Below, piece by piece: positions 60,565 to 64,000 of a DNA stretch of 64,000 nucleotides (position 1 is the stretch's first letter; the number at the start of each line of letters is the position of its first letter). Below the pieces are notes generated by a model that was not told the origin of the DNA, ran no database searches, and was given only the letters and a program-made list of their open reading frames with translations. Source of the DNA: Archilochus colubris (Eukaryota; Chordata; Aves; Apodiformes; Trochilidae). Position numbers and translations under genes: made by a program. The stretch lies in NCBI GenBank assembly GCA_023079485.1, contig CM041084.1, positions 128,724,792 to 128,788,791 of the forward strand, given 5' to 3'.

Positions 60565-61970
60565 GAATCACAGAATGGTTTGGGTTGGAAGGGACTTTGA
60601 ACATCATCTGGATCCAACCCCCCCACTGCATGGGCAGGGGCACCTCCCACCAGACCAGCCTGGACTTGAACACTTCTGGGGACAGGGCATCCACAGCTTC
60701 TCTGGGCAACCTTTTCCAGTGTCTCACCACCTTCACATTAAAAAATTTTTTCCTAGTAGCTAAATTTGCCCTCTTTCAGTTTAAAACCTTGTCCTATCAC
60801 TAAAGGCCCTTGAGAAAACTCCCCCCTCAGTTTTCCACTACCTTCAGGTACTGGAAGGCTGCCATAAGGTCTCCCTGCAGTTTTGTCTTCTCCAGGCTTG
60901 AACAACTACCAAACTCTCTCAGCCTGTCTTCATAGGCTGATCATCTTCCTGGCCTTCCTCTGGATGCACTCCAATAAGTATCCTTCCTTCTTGTGTTTGT
61001 TACCCCAGAACTGAACATAATACTCTATGTGTGGTCTCATGAGAGCAGAGGAGGAGAATCACTTCCCTTGACCTGCTGGCCACACTTCTTTTGATGCAGC
61101 CCAGAATACAGTTGATTTTCTGGGCTGCAGGCACTCATTGCTGGCTCATGGTGAGTTTCTCATCAGCCAGCACCCCCAAGTCCTTCTCCTCAGGGCTGCT
61201 CTCAATCCATTCTCTGCCCAGCCTGTATTTGTGCTTGGGTTTGCCTCAACCCATGTGCGGGACCTTGCACTGGGCCTTACTGAACTTCATGAGCTTGGCA
61301 TGGTCCCGCCTCTCCTGCCTGTCAAGGTCCCTCTGGATGACATCCCTTCCCTTCAGCGTGTCAGCCACACCACACAGCTTGGTGTCATCAGGGAACTTGC
61401 TGAGGGTGCACTGAGCCCACTCTCCATGTTGCTGACAAAGACATTGAGCAGTCCCAATACTGACCCCCAGGAACATCCCTGGTCACTGATCTCCACTTAT
61501 GGAAGACTTTATGGAAGACAGTGTCAAATGCCATAATAATGTCAAGGCAAACAACACCCACTGCTCATCTCCTACCTACCAAACCAGTAATTTTGTCCTG
61601 GAAGGCTATCGGGTTGAATAAGCACCATTTGCCCTTAGTAAATCCATGCAAACTCAATAGTCACCTTCTTCTTCTTCATATGTTTGGAAATAATTTCCAG
61701 GAGGATTTTTGCCTGTCACCTTACCAGGGATCAGGGTGAGGCTGACTGGCCTCTAGGTCCCCACATCTTACAATTTAAGACAGGAGTAACATGACCTTTC
61801 AAATACAATTGAGAGCTGCCTCACAATGACATCTGGCAGCTGTCTCAGCATTTGTGGTTGCAACCCATCAGGCCCCATGGATTTACATATGCCCAGTTTG
61901 TTTAAGTACTCCCTAACCTGATCTTCCTCCAATGAGTGTGTCTTCCTTGCTTCAAAGTTTCCCTTTGAAA
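60565..61970 (-). mobile_element. CR1 LINE with RT, internally deleted
   Basis: Inverted CR1 running from its 3' end (GAATCACAGAATGGTTTGGGTTGGAAGG) back through the 3' UTR and into the reverse transcriptase. On the minus strand 61476-61246 encodes the [11 protein letters not shown] catalytic box and the R-D-L-D-R segment. Further back are blocks corresponding to DTV (motif A), GFTKGK and the 'dgIHP' segment near 61870-61890. The normal stretch between motif A and the G-V-P-Q-G box is largely missing: the DTV block at about 61530 lies only some 60 bp from the box, so the palm has an internal deletion. Immobile. Confidence 0.9.
61246..61476 (-). pseudogene. CR1 reverse transcriptase catalytic-box remnant
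   Basis: A 76-codon open stretch on the minus strand with [20 protein letters not shown] followed by RDLDR and KLMKF. It is the motif-C part of CR1 ORF2 and carries the same F-P-D-D variant as the copy at 23.6 kb. The methionine is not a real start. Confidence 0.85.
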
Positions 61971-62007
61971 TGTTAAGATTTTACAGGAAGAAATCTCTCT
62001 CTTCTGT

Positions 62008-62230
62008 GAATCGCAGAATCCCACAATCATCTGGGTTGGAAAGGACCTCTGAGATCATCAAGTCCAACCCTTGATCCACTGCCACCATGGTTCCTAGACC
62101 ATGGCACTGAGTGCCACATCCACTCTCTTTTTAAAAATGTCCAGGGACAGAGAATTCACCACCTCCCTGGGAAGCCCATTCCAATGTCTGTGGACAATAT
62201 TCAGACCATGTCCTTCCTTCTGTGAAGGAA
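62008..62230 (-). mobile_element. CR1 LINE, 3' UTR fragment
   Basis: A separate inverted CR1 tail, only about 40 bp beyond the previous copy. It shows GAATCGCAGAATCCCACAATC, then 'ctgggttggaaaggacctctgagatcatcaagtccaaccc' and 'cctgggaagcccattccaatgtctg'. The terminus and 3' UTR differ from the copies at 59.1 and 60.6 kb, which points to another CR1 subfamily. The left end is well defined and the right end approximate. Confidence 0.88.
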
Positions 62231-64000
62231 TCAAGGTACTGCCATGGCTGGATGCCCCCTGTCCACTTCACCTGAAGCTAAAAGAGCTGGAACTGTGTTA
62301 CATCTTTTAGCTTTGTACTCATTTTGAACCACAGAATTCAAAGTATGGTCTTTCATCCTGGAAGGCTGAGACCCTACATATTCCTTTAAGCTGAATTAAG
62401 ATGAATAAGCCCTGAGCTCTGATGAAGTTTCTGAAAAGACCAAATTCACCTGGTGTAAACATGCAATGTCTGCTATGTGAAAGCATTTCGGTTCTGCTCA
62501 AAATGGGAAGAGGATCAATGGCAGCTGCCCCTGGGTGTTTAATATAGCAGTATTAGTTTTCCCTTTGAAGAAGTGAAAGGTGGGAGTTGCAGGTTCTTAG
62601 ATGGTCTAGAGAGCTTCACTTTTTGGAGAATATCCTGAACAAGAGGCTGCAGGTGAAGCTGGAACTGGACCATTTTGTATCCTTTCCAGACATGCAAGAT
62701 GTATAAGGTCAGAGAAATAAAATAGAGGGACTAAAATATGCTGATGAGCTTTCCTGCCTCCTGGAATGGCAAAGAGAAATCCCAGATGCTTAACCTTATT
62801 CAGAAAATGATTATTTTGTGCTAAAAAGCCATGGAATTAGATGCATTAATAGGGCTGGGAGAAAGAATTGTACTTGAAAATGTGTTTTCTTCCCGTCTCA
62901 TTTGGCTCTAAACTTCTGAAGAAATTCAGTGAATAACTAAATGCATTGAACATTGGTGACAATCATTACTTTTTAAATTTGGCTGACGCTGTGATGTTTG
63001 TTTGCTAATTTTACCTAGTAAGATGTGCAAAAATCAGTAGGTTCTTTTCCCAGATTATTTATTGGGGTGATAAACTTGGTGTTGCAGAGACTGGGGACAT
63101 CAGATGTGCTGTTCTTTCCCTGAACTGGCAGTGGAGTGATTCCTTTATTGCAGTCCAAGTGAGTATGACATTACTTTACCTAGCAGGGAATTATTTCTGA
63201 CTGCTGCTAGCTTTTTGCTGGGTTGTGCTGAACTATGCAGGGAAAGCACAATAAATTATGTTCCCATGCTTGTGTTCTTGCCTAGGGTTTGAATTTAGTT
63301 GTGCTCCTCTTACCATGCAGTGGAGATAGTGAAAAGCTGCGTGGTGGCCATGTAAAATCCAGATCCACAAAACTGTAGAGACATGTCTGTTCTCTGTTTA
63401 GTGGGAAATTCCTGGAGAAAATGTGGCTCTTAAACGCAGCTCCTCTGGGGCAGCCTTTGGAGAGAGGACACCGCTGGTTTGAATGAGGCCAGGAAGAGCA
63501 AAGGGGAGCATTTCTTAGTTAAGAGAAATATGATAACTCTGGTTTCATTTCTCCATTGAAAAAAATGCATGAAATTGGTAACTGGCAGCTCTTTGAGATT
63601 GCTAATGCTAATTAAACAATCCCCCTGTGCTTTCTGTTATCAACTGAACAGATCAGCTTTGTGTGGTGGATTTTGCAAGCCCTTAAACAAGCAAAACCCA
63701 AAAACTTAAGTTTTTGAAACAAACTCTACAAAGCTGTCTTACTCTACTCAGCAAGTATTTGTCTTATGGCAGAAGTCAGCTTATCTTGCTTACTTCTTTG
63801 TGGGTGATGAGCTTTCCAAAAATCAGGAAACACGCCTGGTCATCCTTAGAAAATTACTGATGTCTCTAGCAGAGGATGTCTGTGAGCATGTAATTAACTG
63901 GTCCAAAGGGAAGGAATATGAGGAAAGTACTGAGCTGAGCCATAAAAATACACCCATACTCTCTGTATAGTATAACCACAAATAAACACTAACTCAGACT
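62231..64000. other. CPQ: Inferred CPQ intron 1, right end of window
   Basis: About 1.8 kb of unique AT-rich sequence without a recognised exon or repeat. The window ends inside the presumed intron. Confidence 0.6.

Noticed and set aside
60242..60763. 173-codon plus-strand open frame
   Set aside because: Its second half is inverted CR1 3' UTR sequence and its first half is AT-rich intron. No family resemblance.
61091..61536. Overlapping 107- and 132-codon plus-strand open frames
   Set aside because: They are the antisense of the CR1 reverse transcriptase and 3' UTR.
1..64000. CRISPR arrays, bacterial operons, phage or plasmid modules, tRNA or rRNA genes
   Set aside because: No regularly spaced repeats, no dense bacterial-type ORFs and no recognisable structural RNA were seen. 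The gene structure is that of a vertebrate.

Overview
The window is vertebrate, and almost certainly bird, genomic DNA. Spliced exons lie in a large AT-rich intronic and intergenic background, and the only recognisable repeats are CR1 LINEs (the dominant avian retrotransposon, several ending in the ATTCTATGAT-type 3' terminus) and two solo LTRs of avian endogenous retroviruses. There are no bacterial genes, operons, CRISPR arrays or phage modules. The species cannot be fixed from the sequence. A neognath bird fits best.

The one protein-coding gene readable with confidence is syndecan-2 (SDC2) on the + strand. Four coding exons are present: 18386-18497, 26867-27000, 27673-27808 and 29054-29217. 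They give 181 residues in matching phase, and the roughly 20-residue signal-peptide exon lies upstream of the window. The protein starts just after the signal peptide with a Ser-Gly glycosaminoglycan attachment cluster. It continues through a Thr/Ser-rich ectodomain to a single transmembrane helix and the syndecan cytoplasmic tail ending EFYA. Bases 1-18385 are therefore the 3' part of the very long SDC2 intron 1. A roughly 2.1-kb AT-rich 3' UTR follows the stop codon and has poly(A) signals at about 29.26, 30.23 and 31.26-31.29 kb.

From about 31.3 to 41.0 kb is an intergenic gap without recognised genes. At about 41.05-41.95 kb is a strong CpG island with Sp1-type GC boxes and a good 5' splice site at 41629/41630. 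In vertebrates the gene downstream of SDC2 in the same orientation is CPQ (plasma glutamate carboxypeptidase), which has a noncoding first exon and an extremely long first intron. I infer that the island is the CPQ promoter and exon 1, and that 41.7-64.0 kb is CPQ intron 1. No CPQ coding exon is visible.

Mobile elements: CR1 copies lie at 12180-12520 (-), 15612-15706 (+), 23045-24500 (+), 50050-52842 (+, the longest, with endonuclease remnant), 59118-59765 (-), 60565-61970 (-) and 62008-62230 (-). All are 5'-truncated and decayed. Solo LTRs lie at 53189-53798 (+) and 55669-56458 (-). Most insertions fall in the inferred CPQ intron, and 50-62 kb is a repeat-dense block.

I found no convincing undescribed biological system. 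The points most worth a second look are a possible 69-nt intron inside the CpG island, a perfect 22-bp palindrome between the genes, an SGSGSG triplet and a cytoplasmic-tail cysteine in SDC2, and a shared F-P-D-D catalytic-box variant in two CR1 reverse transcriptases.
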